A DNA stretch of 64,000 nucleotides from Rosellinia necatrix (Eukaryota; Ascomycota; Sordariomycetes; Xylariales; Xylariaceae): positions 3,193,732 to 3,257,731 of the forward strand of contig JAGYVD010000010.1 of assembly GCA_021209875.1 (NCBI GenBank), written 5' to 3'. The notes below the pieces were generated by a model that ran no database searches, was not told the DNA's origin, and was given only the letters and a program-made list of their open reading frames with translations. The translations under genes were made by a program, and so were the position numbers. Position 1 is the first letter of the stretch. Each line of letters opens with the position of its first letter. Shown here one piece after another: positions 49,901-62,930 of this stretch.

Positions 49901-50850
49901 CCTGCTATAAAAATAAATATTTAAACGTGTTTAAATATTTACTTTTGTTTATATATATTTTTAAGTTATAAACCGGCTTTAAAATATAAATATTTAAACA
50001 TGTTTAAATATTTATTTTTGCTTATATATATTTTTAAGTCGTAAACCAGCTTTAAAATATAAATATTTAAATATGTTTAAGTATTTATTTTCTGCTTATA
50101 TATATTTTTTAGTTTATAAACTAGTTTTAAAATATAAATATTTAAACATGTTTAAATATTTGCTTTTTACCTATATATATTTTTTAAATTATAAACCGGC
50201 TTTAAAATATAAATATTTAGACATATTTAAATATTTGCTTTTTGTTTATATATATTTTTTAAGTTATAAACCGGCTTTAAAATATAAATATTTAAACATG
50301 TTTAAATATTTATTTTCTGCTTATATATATTTTTTAAGTTATAAACTAGCTTTAAAATATAAATATTTAAACACGTTTAAATATTTGCTTTTTACTTATA
50401 TATATTTTTTAGGTCGTAGACCGGCTTTAAAATATAAATATTTAAACATGTTTAAATATTTGTTTTTTGCTTATATATACTTTTTAGGTCGTAAACCAGC
50501 TGCAAAATATAAATATTTAAACATGTTTAAATATTTATTTTTTGTTTATATATACTTTTTAGTTTATAAACCGGCTTTAAAATATAAATATTTAAATATA
50601 TTTAAATATTTATTTTTTGCTTATATATATTTTTTAAGTCGTAGACCGGCTTTAAAATATAAATATTTAAACATGTTTAAATATTTACTTTCTGCTTATA
50701 TATACTTTTAAGTTATAAACTAGTTTTAAAATATAAATATTTAAATATATTTAAGTATTTATTTTTTGCTTATATATATTTTTTAGTTTATAAACCGGCT
50801 TTAAAATATAAATACTTAAACATATTTAAATATTTGTTTTTTGCTTATAT
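49901..50850. repeat. Palindromic array 8 of copy B (13 cores)
   Basis: The longest array. Thirteen cores run from about 49915 to 50810, many exactly 75 bp apart, with spacers TTCTGCTTATATATATTTTT and GTCGTAGACCGGCTTTAAAA at their least mutated. Exact 75-bp spacing creates a 212-codon frame (50073-50711) made only of a 25-residue repeat (MFKYLFSAYIYF...). It is a by-product of the period and not conserved in copy A. Confidence 0.95.
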
Positions 50851-52387
50851 ATAATATTAAGTCTAATAATAACCTAGCTAAAAATAAATATATATAAAAA
50901 CTTTTAAAATTTTTTAAGTTTTAAAAGTTTAAAATTAATTATTAATTTTATTAAGCTTTAAATATAGCTATAACATTTTTTTACGGCTTAAAACATGCTT
51001 ATTTATTTATTTTATAATTTTTAACAAATATATTAATTTTTTTTTTATTTCAGACTATTTAAAAACTGTTTTAAGCTGTTTTAACATATAAATAAACTAT
51101 ATTTATTTTAAAATAAAAATGTTAGCTTAAATATAAAATAAAAGTAATAACTAAAGTAATAACCTATATAATAGCTAATGTTTATATAATTATTTTTATT
51201 TATATTTTTATATTTAAATTATATAAAAAATATAACTATTTTTAAACCCGCAGATTTATTAAACTATTAATAATAATAATATAAGTATTATTTTAATTAA
51301 TTCTAGCTTTTTTAACTTTTACTACTATTTTAATTATAATATTAATTTTAACCGAGTTTTTAGCCGTTTCTGCGTTAATTAGCGTTTTTAAGCTGTTTTT
51401 AACTAGTTTTACTGCATTTTATAACCGCGATAACGCTTTATTTTATAATCCCGGCATTATAATTATATAAATAAGCTATATAAATCTGCTGTTTTACGCG
51501 TTAATTAGTTTATAGCACTTTAATTTATTACTTATGCAATAGCGCTGCTTTATATAAAATCTTACGCTTTTTTAAAAGTTATGCTAGTTTATAAGTACAC
51601 GTTTTTCTGCTTATTTTCTATAACTAACAAAATACTTCTAAACAGCCCAAGCTTTAACGACTAAACTACTACTTTATTTTTAGTTAATAAAACCTATATT
51701 TTTTAATCTTAAAACTTTTACGATTTATTAAATAGCTTAGTATTAACAGACTAATATAGCATATACTAAAGTTAACTAGCTTTTTTAACAGCTTGTTTAT
51801 TATTAAAAATATTATAGTTTAAAATACTGCTACAAATAACCTGTATATAATAAAAGCTTAAAAATATATATAAGCTAGGCTTTATAAACTTAATAAATTA
51901 TTTAAATATTATAGTTTAAACGGTTTTATATTAATTTGCTTATAAAAAACTATTAAATTAACTGCTAAATAATTTTTTTAATAAACAAAGAACTTTTTAT
52001 AGCTTAGCTAATAAATTTATAGCGCGGAATAATAAAAAAAATAAAAAAGTAGTTAAAAATTAATATAGTTTTTAAAAGTTTTTTATTTTAAAATATAGAA
52101 TTTTATAATAATAAAATAATAAGATTTTTATAAAATATTTTAAAAAATTGTTATAAATATAAATAAAAAAATATATTTATAAAAAATTATTAATATATAA
52201 ATTAAAATATTAAAATATTAAAATATTAAAGATTAAATTATTTTATTAAATATAATAGTTATAATAATAATAATTAAAATAAAATTTAATAATGTTTAAA
52301 TATAAAAAAAATTAAAATTAAATAATAAAGTTTTAAAAAGCTTAAATAAATTTTATTAATAAAATATTATATATAATATAAATAATA
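50851..52387. other. Block before the 9-bp array, copy B
   Basis: Partner of 22056-23580. 51246-51873 aligns without net indel to copy A. GC remains at 51350-51470, e.g. ACCGAGTTTTTAGCCGTTTC. The last 300 bp is almost pure A+T. Confidence 0.6.
51242..51620 (-). pseudogene. Possible coding relic, copy B
   Basis: The minus-strand frame over 51255-51470 gives NKALSRL, NAVKLVKNSLKTLINAETAK and KNSVKINIIIKIVVKVKKAR, rich in K, A, S, V and N as in an alpha-helical protein region, with only a few TAA/TAG. Copy A gives the same with more changes (22443-22820). A plus-strand frame is also continuous (51246-51875), so strand is not settled. No family recognised. Confidence 0.3.
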
Positions 52388-52891
52388 TAAATAAAATAAA
52401 TAAAATAAATAGAATAAATAAAATGAATCAAATAAATAAAATAAATAGAATAAATAAAATAAATAAAATAAATAAAATAAATAAAATAAATAGAATAAAT
52501 AGAATAAATAAAATAAATAAAATAAATAAAATAAATAAAATAAATAAAATAAATAAAATAAATAAAATAAATAAAATAAATAAAATAAATAAAATAAATA
52601 AAATAAATAAAATAAATAAAATAAATAAAATAAATAAAATAAATAAAATAAATAAAATAAATAAAATAAATAAAATAAATAAAATAAATAAAATAAATAA
52701 AATAAATAAAATAAATAAAATAAATAAAATAAATAAAATAAATAAAATAAATAAAATAAATAAAATAAATAAAATAAATAAAATAAATAAAATAAATAAA
52801 ATAAATAAAATAAATAAAATAAATAAAATAAATAAAATAAATAAAATAAATAAAATAAATAAAATAAATAAAATAAATAAAATAAATAAAA
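52388..52891. repeat. 9-bp minisatellite, copy B (about 56 units)
   Basis: Tandem AAATAAATA. A few units near the left end read AGAATAAAT or contain AAATGAATC; the rest is perfect. The period gives long Ile-Asn-Lys (plus) and Phe-Ile-Tyr (minus) frames without meaning. Confidence 0.95.
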
Positions 52892-55800
52892 TATATTAAA
52901 TAAAACAAATCAAAAAATATATTAAATAAAAAAAAATTTTAAATAAAATTTATAAAAAAAACTAATTAAAATTAAAAAATAATTAAATAAATATATAAAA
53001 TTTAATAAATTAAATTAATATTTTTAATTTTAAAATTAAAAAATTTATAAAAAATCTATAATAAATATTTAAAAGTTTATATAAATTTAAATAAATATAA
53101 AAATATAAATAAAAATAAAATTTAATTTAAAATAAAGTTTTATAATAATAAATATAAAATATAAAAATATTTAAAATAATATTAATATTATAAATATTAA
53201 AAAATATAATAAATAATAATTATTTTATAATTATTTTAATATAAATATTATTTTAATAAAAATAAAAATTTTAGTTTTAAAATATTTATATAAATTAAAA
53301 TATATTATATTATTAATTTTATAATTAAAATAAAATAAAATTAATTTTATATTATTTAAAAATTTATAATAATATTTTTAATAAAGATATAAATTAATTT
53401 ATATAAAAATAAATTAATAATTAAAAATATAATAATATTTTTAAAATATTTAATATATATAATTAAATTTATTAAAAACTTTTATTTTATAAAATAAATT
53501 ATATAATAAAAATAATTAAAAATATTATTTTTATATAATATATAATATTTATAAATATAATATTAAATTTATATTTTATATATATATATTTTTATTTTAA
53601 AAATTTTATAATATAAATTTTAATTTAATTTTTAAATTATTTTAAATTATTAATATTATTTTAATATATTTTTAAAATATTTTTATAAAATTATATTAAA
53701 TTTTATTATTTATAATATAATTTAAATAATTTAAAATATTTTAAAATATATTAAAATTATAATATAAATAATTAAATTTTTAAATATAATATATTTTTAT
53801 TTTTATTTTTTATATATATAAATATTAAAATTAAAAAATATATATATTTAAAAATAATTTTTATAATAATTATAATTATTAAAATTATAATAATTAATTA
53901 TAATTATTTATAATTATTATATATATATATATTTTATATAAATATATAATATATATATTTTATATATAAAATTAATTATATTATTATTATTATTTTAATA
54001 AATTATATATTAATAAAATTTTTATATAAAATTTAAAATAATATTATATATAATAATTATTTAAATAAAATTATTAAATATAATAAATATTATATAATAA
54101 AAATTATATTTTATTTTATTTATAAATAATATATATATTATATATATAAAATTTATTTAATAATAATAAAATATAAAAAAAAGTTTATTTTATAATTAAA
54201 AAATATTTTAATTAATAATTATAATTTTATATAATTAATATTAATATATAATTTTAAATTTATTAAAATTAATAAATTAAAATAAAAATATCTTATTTAA
54301 TAATATTTAAAATTTCTTTTTTTTAAAAAATATAAATTATTAATTTAATTTAATTAAAATTTATATAATATTAAAATATATTATAAATATTTATTTTTAT
54401 AAAAATATTTTTAAAAATAAAAAAAAATTTATAAATTTATTTATTTTTATTTTATAAAAATATTTAAAAATTTAATCTTATTTAATTTATTTAATAAATT
54501 TAATATTTTTTATAATAAAATATTTAATTATAATATTTTATTTAAATAATTTTATAATAATAATATTATATTAATATATATAATTTAATAATATTTAAAT
54601 AAAATTTTATTTTTTAATAAAAATATATTATAATTAAATATTAAAAAAATAATATAAAATAATTTAAAATTTAATTAAATTTAATTTAAAATATTTTAAA
54701 TATATTAAAATAATTTTATTATTTTTTAAAATTATTATAAAATATAAAAAATAAAATAATAATAAAAAAAGTTTTTATTAATTTTTTATTAAATAAAAAT
54801 TAAAAAAATTTAAATATAATATTTTTAAAAATAATTAAAAACTAAATAATATTAGTTATAATTTAAAGAATTTATTTTTAATTTATTTATTTTAATAAAA
54901 TATAAGCTTTTAATTTAAAACATATTATATTTTATAATTATAATAATAATTATTAATTTTTATTTTATTAATTTATTAATTAATTTTATTTAGTTTTATA
55001 ATTAAATAAATATAAATATTATATAATAAAAATAATAAATATATTATATAATAAATATTTAAAAATATATATAAATAAAAATTATAATTAATAATATTAT
55101 ATATAGTTTTTTTAATATTTAAATTTAATTAAATTATTTTAATAATTATAATTATAAATATTATAATAAATATAATTTTTTTATAAACTATATTAATATA
55201 TTAAAAATAATAATATTTAAATAAATTATATATATTTTAAAAATTATTACTTTAAAAATTTTTGAATAATTATATAATTATAATAATATAAAATAATTTA
55301 ATAATTAAATTAAAAATTTTATTTTATAAATTTTTTAAAAAAATATTTATATATAAAATATAATTTTAATATTATAAATATAAATATTATATATATAAAC
55401 TAAAAATAATTCTTAAAATTATTTTTATTATATAATTAATATATATAAACATTTATAATTTATTATATTAAATAAAACTTTTTTATAAATTAAATAATTT
55501 ATTTTAAATATTTTTAATAAATAAAACTTTTTAATAAATTAATTTATATTTTAATTAAATATATTATAAATAATTTTATAAATTAAATATATTATAAAAA
55601 ATAAAGTTTTAATATATTTAAATTAAATTAAAATTTATTTAAATATAAATAAAAGCTTATATATATAAAACTAAACTTAATTAAATTATATATATAGCTA
55701 TAAGTTATAATATTTTAAATAAAAAGCTTATATAAACGTTTTTTATATATATATATTAAATAATTTATTTAAAATAAATTTTTAAAATTTATTTTATAAT

Positions 55801-57795
55801 AAATTTTATTAAAATTATAATATTATAAATAATTATATTATTAATATTTTTAAAAATGATTTTTTAAAATTTAAAAATAAAAACCATATAAAATTTTTAA
55901 AATTAAATTAAAATATTTTTAATTTATATAAATAAATTAAAAATATTAAATAAATAAAAATTAAAATAATATATTTAATTTTATTTTATAATAAAATTAT
56001 AAATATAGTTATAATTTTTATGTTTATTTATTAAATATTAAATAATATTATTATAATATTAAAATTATAAAATAAATTAAAAACGTTAAATAATATTTAA
56101 ATTAATTATTTATATTTTATATAAATAAAAAAACTTTTTATAAAACAATTTTATTAAATATTTATAATATAATATTATATATTATTATTAATTTTATAAA
56201 TTAAATATTTTAAAAGTTTAAATTTTTAAAACATATTTAAAATTATTACTTTATTTAATATTAATTTTTAATATTTTTATTATAAATTTAAATTATTAAT
56301 TTGTAATAATTATATAATTTATAAAATTAAAAAATTATATTATAAAACTAAAACAAAAAATTTAAATAATATATTAATTTTTAGAATATTTATTAATATA
56401 ATTTTAAAAGAAAAATTAATAAAATATTATTAAATAAATAATATATAATAAATTTATTATTATAAAAAATAAATAAATTAAATAAAAACTATAAAATTAT
56501 AATTAAACAATTAATATAAATAAATTAATTTAAGCTTATAATAAAAATTTATTTAATTAGGTTATATTATATAAAAATAATTAAATAAGCCAGCTTATAT
56601 ATATAGTTTAAAAAAATTATATTTTTTTGTTTTATAATTAATTTATTTAAATAAGTTAAGCTTATATAAGCCTGACTGCTTATTTTAATATTAATAAATT
56701 TAATTATGAAGCTTATTATAATATTTAAGCTATAATTACTAGCTTTTATTAAAACTATTTATTTTATTATAATATTTATATATTATATTTTTTATATAAA
56801 ATTAATATTTTAATTTTAAAAATACTTTATTTATTTTAATTTTAATAAAGTTTTATTTATAAAATAAATTATTTATAATTATTATTATAATATTATAAAA
56901 TATATTTTTAAATAATATTTTTTAAAATTATATAAAAATTAAATTTAAATATTTAATAAAATTAAAAACATATAATTTTATATTAATTTATATATAAACT
57001 TTTATCAAATAATTTTATAAAATATATTATAATATATAATATAAATTAATTTTCATATAAAAAATAAAAAATTTAATATTATATTATAAATAATTAAATA
57101 AAAATATGAATTTAATAAATATAAAATTTATTATTTATAAATATTTAAAATTTTAATAAAATAATTATTAACGTTAATTTTTATTTTATAGTTAATTATT
57201 TAAATTTATTATTAAAATTTATTTTAAAATAATAAAATAAAAAAAATAAAATGTTTAAAAACTATAATTTTAAACTTTTTAATTAAAATAAAATATAAAA
57301 CCTATATTAAAAAGAATTTTATATTAATTTAAAAATATTTAATATATTTTATTAAAATTAAAAATAAAAATATATAATTTATAAATATTAATATAATAAA
57401 ATAATAAATTAAACTTTATAAGTTTTTATAAAATTTTATAAAATTAAATTTATAAAAATTTTTTTATAAATATAATATAAATTATATTTATATATATATT
57501 ATATAATAATATTTAAAAAATAATATATATTAAAATTAATTTAGTTTTTTAACGTTTAATTTTATATATATATAATAAAATAAATTAATATTAAACTTTT
57601 ATTATTTTATAAATAATTTTTATATAACTATTAAAAATTTTAAATTAAAAAAACTATTTATAAGTTTAATTATTATATTTTAAATATTAATTATATATAT
57701 ATTTTAATATTTAAAATTAAGCTTTAATTATATTTTATTTTTTAACAATTTTTTTATTTTTTATATTTTATATTTTTTATTTTATAATTTAATAT
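52892..57795. other. AT-only tail behind copy B
   Basis: The poorest GC of the window, with long stretches lacking G or C altogether. The start aligns weakly with the tail behind copy A (53461 with 24211). Small GC remnants around 55640-55740 and 56560-56720 (ATAAGCCAGCTTATATATAT; TATATAAGCCTGACTGCTTA). No gene, RNA or array. Confidence 0.6.
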
Positions 57796-57826
57796 AATTA
57801 AAAGCTTGTTTAAAGCAGGCGTTAAA
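57796..57826 (+). other. Mutated copy of the telomere junction
   Basis: AATTAAAAGCTTG followed by TTTAAAGCAGGCGTTAAA aligns without gaps to 63759-63789, the sequence next to the terminal repeats. 17 positions are identical and 13 differ only as C-to-T or G-to-A from the terminal copy; one (A/G) runs the other way. Telomere repeats do not follow; an AT-rich stretch and the 62-bp repeats do. Confidence 0.7.
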
Positions 57827-57913
57827 TTATTTTTGCTTTTAAATTAAAGTTGTTATTATTATTAGCTATTAATTTAATTAAAGTTTTATTAATTTTTATT
57901 ATATAAAAAGCCT

Positions 57914-58232
57914 AGCTAATTAAAAGCTTAAGTTATATGTTATTATTTCTGCTAGTTATAAACCTGCAGAGCTACATTTAATAAAAACAGCCGGTTATAT
58001 ATTATTATTTCTGCTTATTATTTACTTATAAAACTATATTTAATAAAAACAGCTGGTTATATATGAATATTTCTGCTAGTTAAACTTACAAGCATATATT
58101 TAATAAAAACAGCCGGTAATATATTAATATTTTAAATAACTACAGGCCTATAAAAATACAGCTTATTAAAACAGCTAATTATATATAGTAATTACTGCTA
58201 GTTAAAAGCTGCTATGAATATATTAATTAAAA
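57914..58232. repeat. 62-bp minisatellite, more mutated (about 5 units)
   Basis: Unit marks at 57993, 58055, 58115 and 58177 (60-62 bp apart). Same family as 29839-30315, including the leading GCTAATTAAAAGC, but further shifted to A+T (TTATATATTATTATTTCTGC for TTGTGTGTTGCTATTTCTGC). Confidence 0.9.
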
Positions 58233-58351
58233 AATTAAATAAATTAAATAAATTAAATAAATTAAATAAATTAAATAAATTAAATAAATTAAATAAATTA
58301 AATAAATTAAATAAATTAAATAAATTAAATAAATTAAATAAATTAAATAAA
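58233..58351. repeat. 9-bp minisatellite, AAATTAAAT type (about 13 units)
   Basis: Perfect AAATTAAAT tandem. It grows directly out of the last 62-bp unit (GCTATGAATATATTAATTAA at 58211-58230). Same period as the large 9-bp arrays but a different unit. Confidence 0.9.
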
Positions 58352-59154
58352 TAATATAAATTAAATAAACAGGATAAATTAATTTTATTAACTAAAAACT
58401 AAAAACAAAAAACTATATTATAAATATAAAATATAAAAATAAAGCTAATTAAAGCAAAAAAAATTTTAATAAATTATATATTTCATTTAAATTAAATTAA
58501 TTACTTAAAATAAAATAACATATTTTATTTAATATATTAAAAATTTATTACTATTTAAATAATTATAACAAATTAAACTAAAAAATAATAGTATATATAA
58601 ATATTAAATAAATTTATACATATATAAATTTAATATTTATAAAAATTAAAAATATAATAATATAAATATATTAATATTAAAAATAAATATTTTAATATTA
58701 ATAAAACTTTATAATTATAAATATAAATCTAAAAAAAAGTAAAAATAATTTTTATATAAGAATTATATTAATATTAAGATTATTTAAAAATAAATTATAA
58801 ATTTAATAATATTAATAACAAAAATATTCAAATTTATTTAAATATAGTATATAATTAATATTTATTTTTAAATAATATTAATTTCTTCTTATATTATATT
58901 AAAATTTTATTTAATTTTATTAATTATATATTAAAGCTTTTATATAAAGTTTTATTATTTTAATTATATTTAACAAAAAAAGATGTTTTTATATAAACTA
59001 TTAATTTTTTTTAAATATATATAATAAATTTAGGCCAAAATATAAAGCTGGAAGTAGCTATATTTATAATATATTAGTTTATATTATAATAATATATATA
59101 TATTAATAATAAAAATAATAAAATATTAAACGCAGTTTTAAAACTTAATTTACT

Positions 59155-59215
59155 AGTATAAATAAATAGGCCTAGCTTAAGTAGGTCTAGCCTAAAGTAG
59201 CTTGTACTAGTTTAT
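59155..59215. other. GC-retaining island 1
   Basis: AGGCCTAGCTTAAGTAGGTC followed by TAGCCTAAAGTAGC, with internally similar halves (TAGCTTAAGTAGG / TAGCCTAAAGTAG). Unmutated compared with its surroundings. Origin unknown. Confidence 0.5.
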
Positions 59216-59814
59216 CTAATCTTATAAAAAACACCTAATAAAAATAAGCCTGATACTTTTTTTATTTTAATAATATATATAAATATTTATATTATTAAAA
59301 TATTAAATTTATAATTATATTTTAAAATTTATATAATAAAATATTAAACTATTAATAATTATATTTATAATATAATTATTTATAATATATATATTTTAAA
59401 TAAAAAGTTTAAACTTTAATAATAAATTATAAATTATATAAAAATATATATAAAAAAAATGTTGTTTATTAAAATCTTAATTTAATATAAATATATAAAA
59501 TAAGTTTAATTTATATAAATAATAATTAGTTTATATATATTAGTTTATAATCAAGATATAAATATTATATATATATGATATGTATAATAAATAAAAAACT
59601 AATTATTTTTAACTATTTATAAAATAATATTTTATATATATAAATAATAATTATTATAAAATTTTAAAAATAAGTTTTAAATTTTATTAATTAATATAAA
59701 TAAATAAATAAGTATAGGTTAAATAACTTAAATTTTTTATTAAAATTTATAATAAAATAACTAATAATATTAAACATAATATATTTTTTTGTAATATAAA
59801 CCGTTAAAAGTGTT

Positions 59815-59945
59815 TAAAAACCTACCTTCGGCTAAGCTTGGCCGGCTAGGCTAGGCCCGCAATAAATTAAATAAAAATAGCCCACGAGCTATTGCTAGCC
59901 AGCTTTTTACTAGCTAGCATAGCTAGTCTATTTTTACCTATAATT
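59815..59945. other. GC-retaining island 2
   Basis: Contains CTTCGGCTAAGCTTGGCCGG, TAGGCTAGGCCCGC and an AATAGC/GCTATT hairpin (about 59876-59893), then CTAGCTAGCATAGCTAG. It shares a CTAGCC/TAAGC vocabulary with the other islands. No frame or known element. Confidence 0.5.
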
Positions 59946-61298
59946 TGCTATTTTTACTAAATTACTATATAAAGCTTTAATATATTTTTGTTATGTTATG
60001 TTTATTTTTTTAAATTATTATAATGTTAATTATATTAATAAATTAATATGAATTATAAAATTTAATAATATTAATATATATTATATATAATATTATTGTT
60101 TAAATAAGCTTTTTATTTTAAAGTTTTTAAATAATTATATAATAAATTATAATAATTTATTTAATAATTAATTTAAATTAAAAAATAAAGCTAAAATTAT
60201 TATATATAAAATACTTTAGTTTATATATTTTTTTATATATATAAAAATAATAAACAGCATAAAACGTTTAAAATGAATTTTAAATATAATTAATTTATAT
60301 AAATAAATTAATATAATTTTAATAAATTAAACTTTATATTATATATAATATTTTATTTTATTATTAAAAACATATAATAATTCTAAACATTTTTTTATAA
60401 ATATTTAAAAATTTTATTATAATGTTAAAATATTATAATAAGTTTAAAACATTTAATAATTTTTAATAAATTTTTATATATTATATTAATAATATTAAAA
60501 AAACTTTGAAAAAATAATTTCAATTTTTTATAAAGCCATAATCTTTTGTATTTTTATATTTTTTATATTTTAATTTTAATTTTAAAACTAAAATAACATA
60601 ATTATATAATTTTATATTTTTTATTATAAATTTAAATATTTAATTTTTAATCAATAAATAATATATAAAATAAAAATTATATTATTATTAAATTAAAAAA
60701 TAAAAATTTAAATAATTTAATAAATAATAAAAATTTCTTAATAAAATTATATAAAAATAAAAAATATATAAATATAAAATTTATAAATTATAATTTTATA
60801 TATTATATTTTATATTTAAAACTTTTTTATTTATAAAAACATAAAATATTTATTATTATTAAAATTATATTTTATTACTTTTTATAAAACATTTAAATTA
60901 TTAAAATTAAAAAATAAAAACATTTCATATAATAGTTTTTAATAATTATATTATAATATAATAAATATTTTATTTATATAATATTATATATATATTTATA
61001 ATATCTAATTAATTAATATTAAATCATGTTTAAATTTTATATATTAATTATTATATTTTAACCTATGTTTTAATAGTTGTATATAGCTTTTATTTATTAT
61101 TAAAAATAATTTAAATTTAATTAATTAACGATTATATTTATATTATAAATAAAAAAGTTTAAAAAGATTAAGAATATTTATTTATAATTTATAATAATAT
61201 ATTTATTTTTTAACTATAAAATAATAAAATTTTAAATATTTTAATTTTATATTTATTAAAAATAAAGAAATAAATATGCGAAAAAGTTTAAATAACAT

Positions 61299-61301
<3 letters not shown>

Positions 61302-61329
<28 letters not shown>
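61302..61329. repeat. TA dinucleotide run
   Basis: Fourteen uninterrupted AT units; a simple microsatellite. Confidence 0.95.
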
Positions 61330-61333
<4 letters not shown>

Positions 61334-62794
61334 TAATATAAAAAGATTTATTATTAATATAGTTCAGATTATTTTAAAACTAATTTTATATAACATTTAA
61401 ATTATATTTTAAAACAATAAAATTATTTTATTTATTATTTTATTTTATTTATTATATAAAATTTAATATATTAATATAAATAAATAACATGTTTTTAAAT
61501 ATAAATATTATTTAGAATTTAATAAAAAAGAAATTTTTTATAAATAATATTTATAAAAAAATTAATATATAAGCTAATATAAATAATTATTAATTTAAAA
61601 TTAATATAATTAAAATTAATTAATTTTATAAAACTATATTTTATAAGGTATATATAAATTATTTATATTTTAAAACTTTTCTAAAAAATAAATTTTATTT
61701 ATTATTTTAACAAATATATTTTAAAATATAGCTTATTTTATATTTATTTTAATTTTTATAGCTTTTATTAAATTTATAATAAATTTATATAAAATATAAT
61801 TAATATAATTATAAATATTATATAATAATAAAATAATAAATAAATTAAATAATATATATATATATAAACTTTTAACTTTTAATTATTTAATATTTTTATA
61901 TTTAAAACTATATTTTAATAAAAACTATTTAAAAAAATATTTATAAAATTTATTTTATGTTTTAATATATTATTATTTTATTAAAATTTTATTGTTTTAA
62001 AACTGTTTATATTAAATTTAAATAATTTTATAATATATAAATTCTAATTTTATTAAAATTTATATAAACAAAATATAACTGATATTATTATATAATATAT
62101 TTATAAAATAAAATATATTTAAAAAATAATATTAAATAATATATAAAATATTGTTAAAATATAAAAGATTTATATATTTAAATTTTTTTAATATAATATA
62201 TATATAATATAATTATTTAAAAATAAATATAAATTAAATATAATATAAATAAATGTTTAAATTTTTAATTATTATATATATTTAAAAATAATAAATTTAA
62301 ATTCACCTGCATTATTTATATTTTTTTAATGAGATTTTTAATTTAATTTATTATAAAATTTATACTATATAATAAAAAAACGGAACCGTTAATCCATCTG
62401 CAGTTATATTAATATATATACGTACTACTTTATAACATATTACTATTAATATTTTATATTTAAAATTTTATATATATTAAATTTTTTGAATATTTAAAAA
62501 AAATATTATAATATTAAATTTTTTTTTTTAACTTTTAAAATAAAACATATAAACTTACTATAAATTAATACACTTAGCAAATTAATATATATAAAATTAA
62601 TAAAATTTAAAAATTTAAAATTTATAAATAAATATATATAAAATTAATTCAAATTTTATAATAAAATAAAGTTAATATAATAAAGCTTTTAATAATAATA
62701 TTATTAACGTTTTTAATAAAAACAAATATTTTAAAAAATATGTTATAAAAAAGTAAAAATATATAATAAAAATAAAGATTTAATTATATTAATC

Positions 62795-62930
62795 TAGCTT
62801 GTAAATCTAGCTAAATCTATAAGCTAAGGCCTATTTATTAAAGCTAGTCCTAAGTAATAAAGTGCGTAGCTTTGCTATACTATAAGTAAAACTATAGCGC
62901 TTATATAAACAACTTTATTGTTAGCACATA
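62795..62930. other. GC-retaining island 3
   Basis: CTATAAGCTAAGGCCTATTT, then AAAGTGCGTAGCTTTGCTAT and CTATAGCGCTTATAT. Not convincing as a tRNA. Unidentified. Confidence 0.45.

Larger units (their letters stand above)
31620..52891 (+). repeat. Segmental duplication, copy B
   Basis: Direct repeat of copy A (3560-24062). It keeps the same order of blocks and arrays but differs in array copy number, lacks the 202-bp insertion, and is on average slightly less mutated (for example around 33000-33100 and 41820-41945). It is preceded by module M and an array, which copy A lacks on its left. Confidence 0.9.

Noticed and set aside
50073..50711. 212-codon open frame on the plus strand
   Set aside because: It is only a 25-residue repeat produced by the 75-bp palindromic unit. 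Frames of the same kind at 31653-31913 and 46089-46274 have the same cause, and the frame is not kept in copy A.
52342..52908. Long open frames on both strands (Phe-Ile-Tyr and Ile-Asn-Lys repeats)
   Set aside because: Direct consequence of the 9-bp array, whose period is a multiple of three and free of stops in those frames.
62795..62930. tRNA-like gene
   Set aside because: No coherent cloverleaf, and no A-box or B-box could be recognised.
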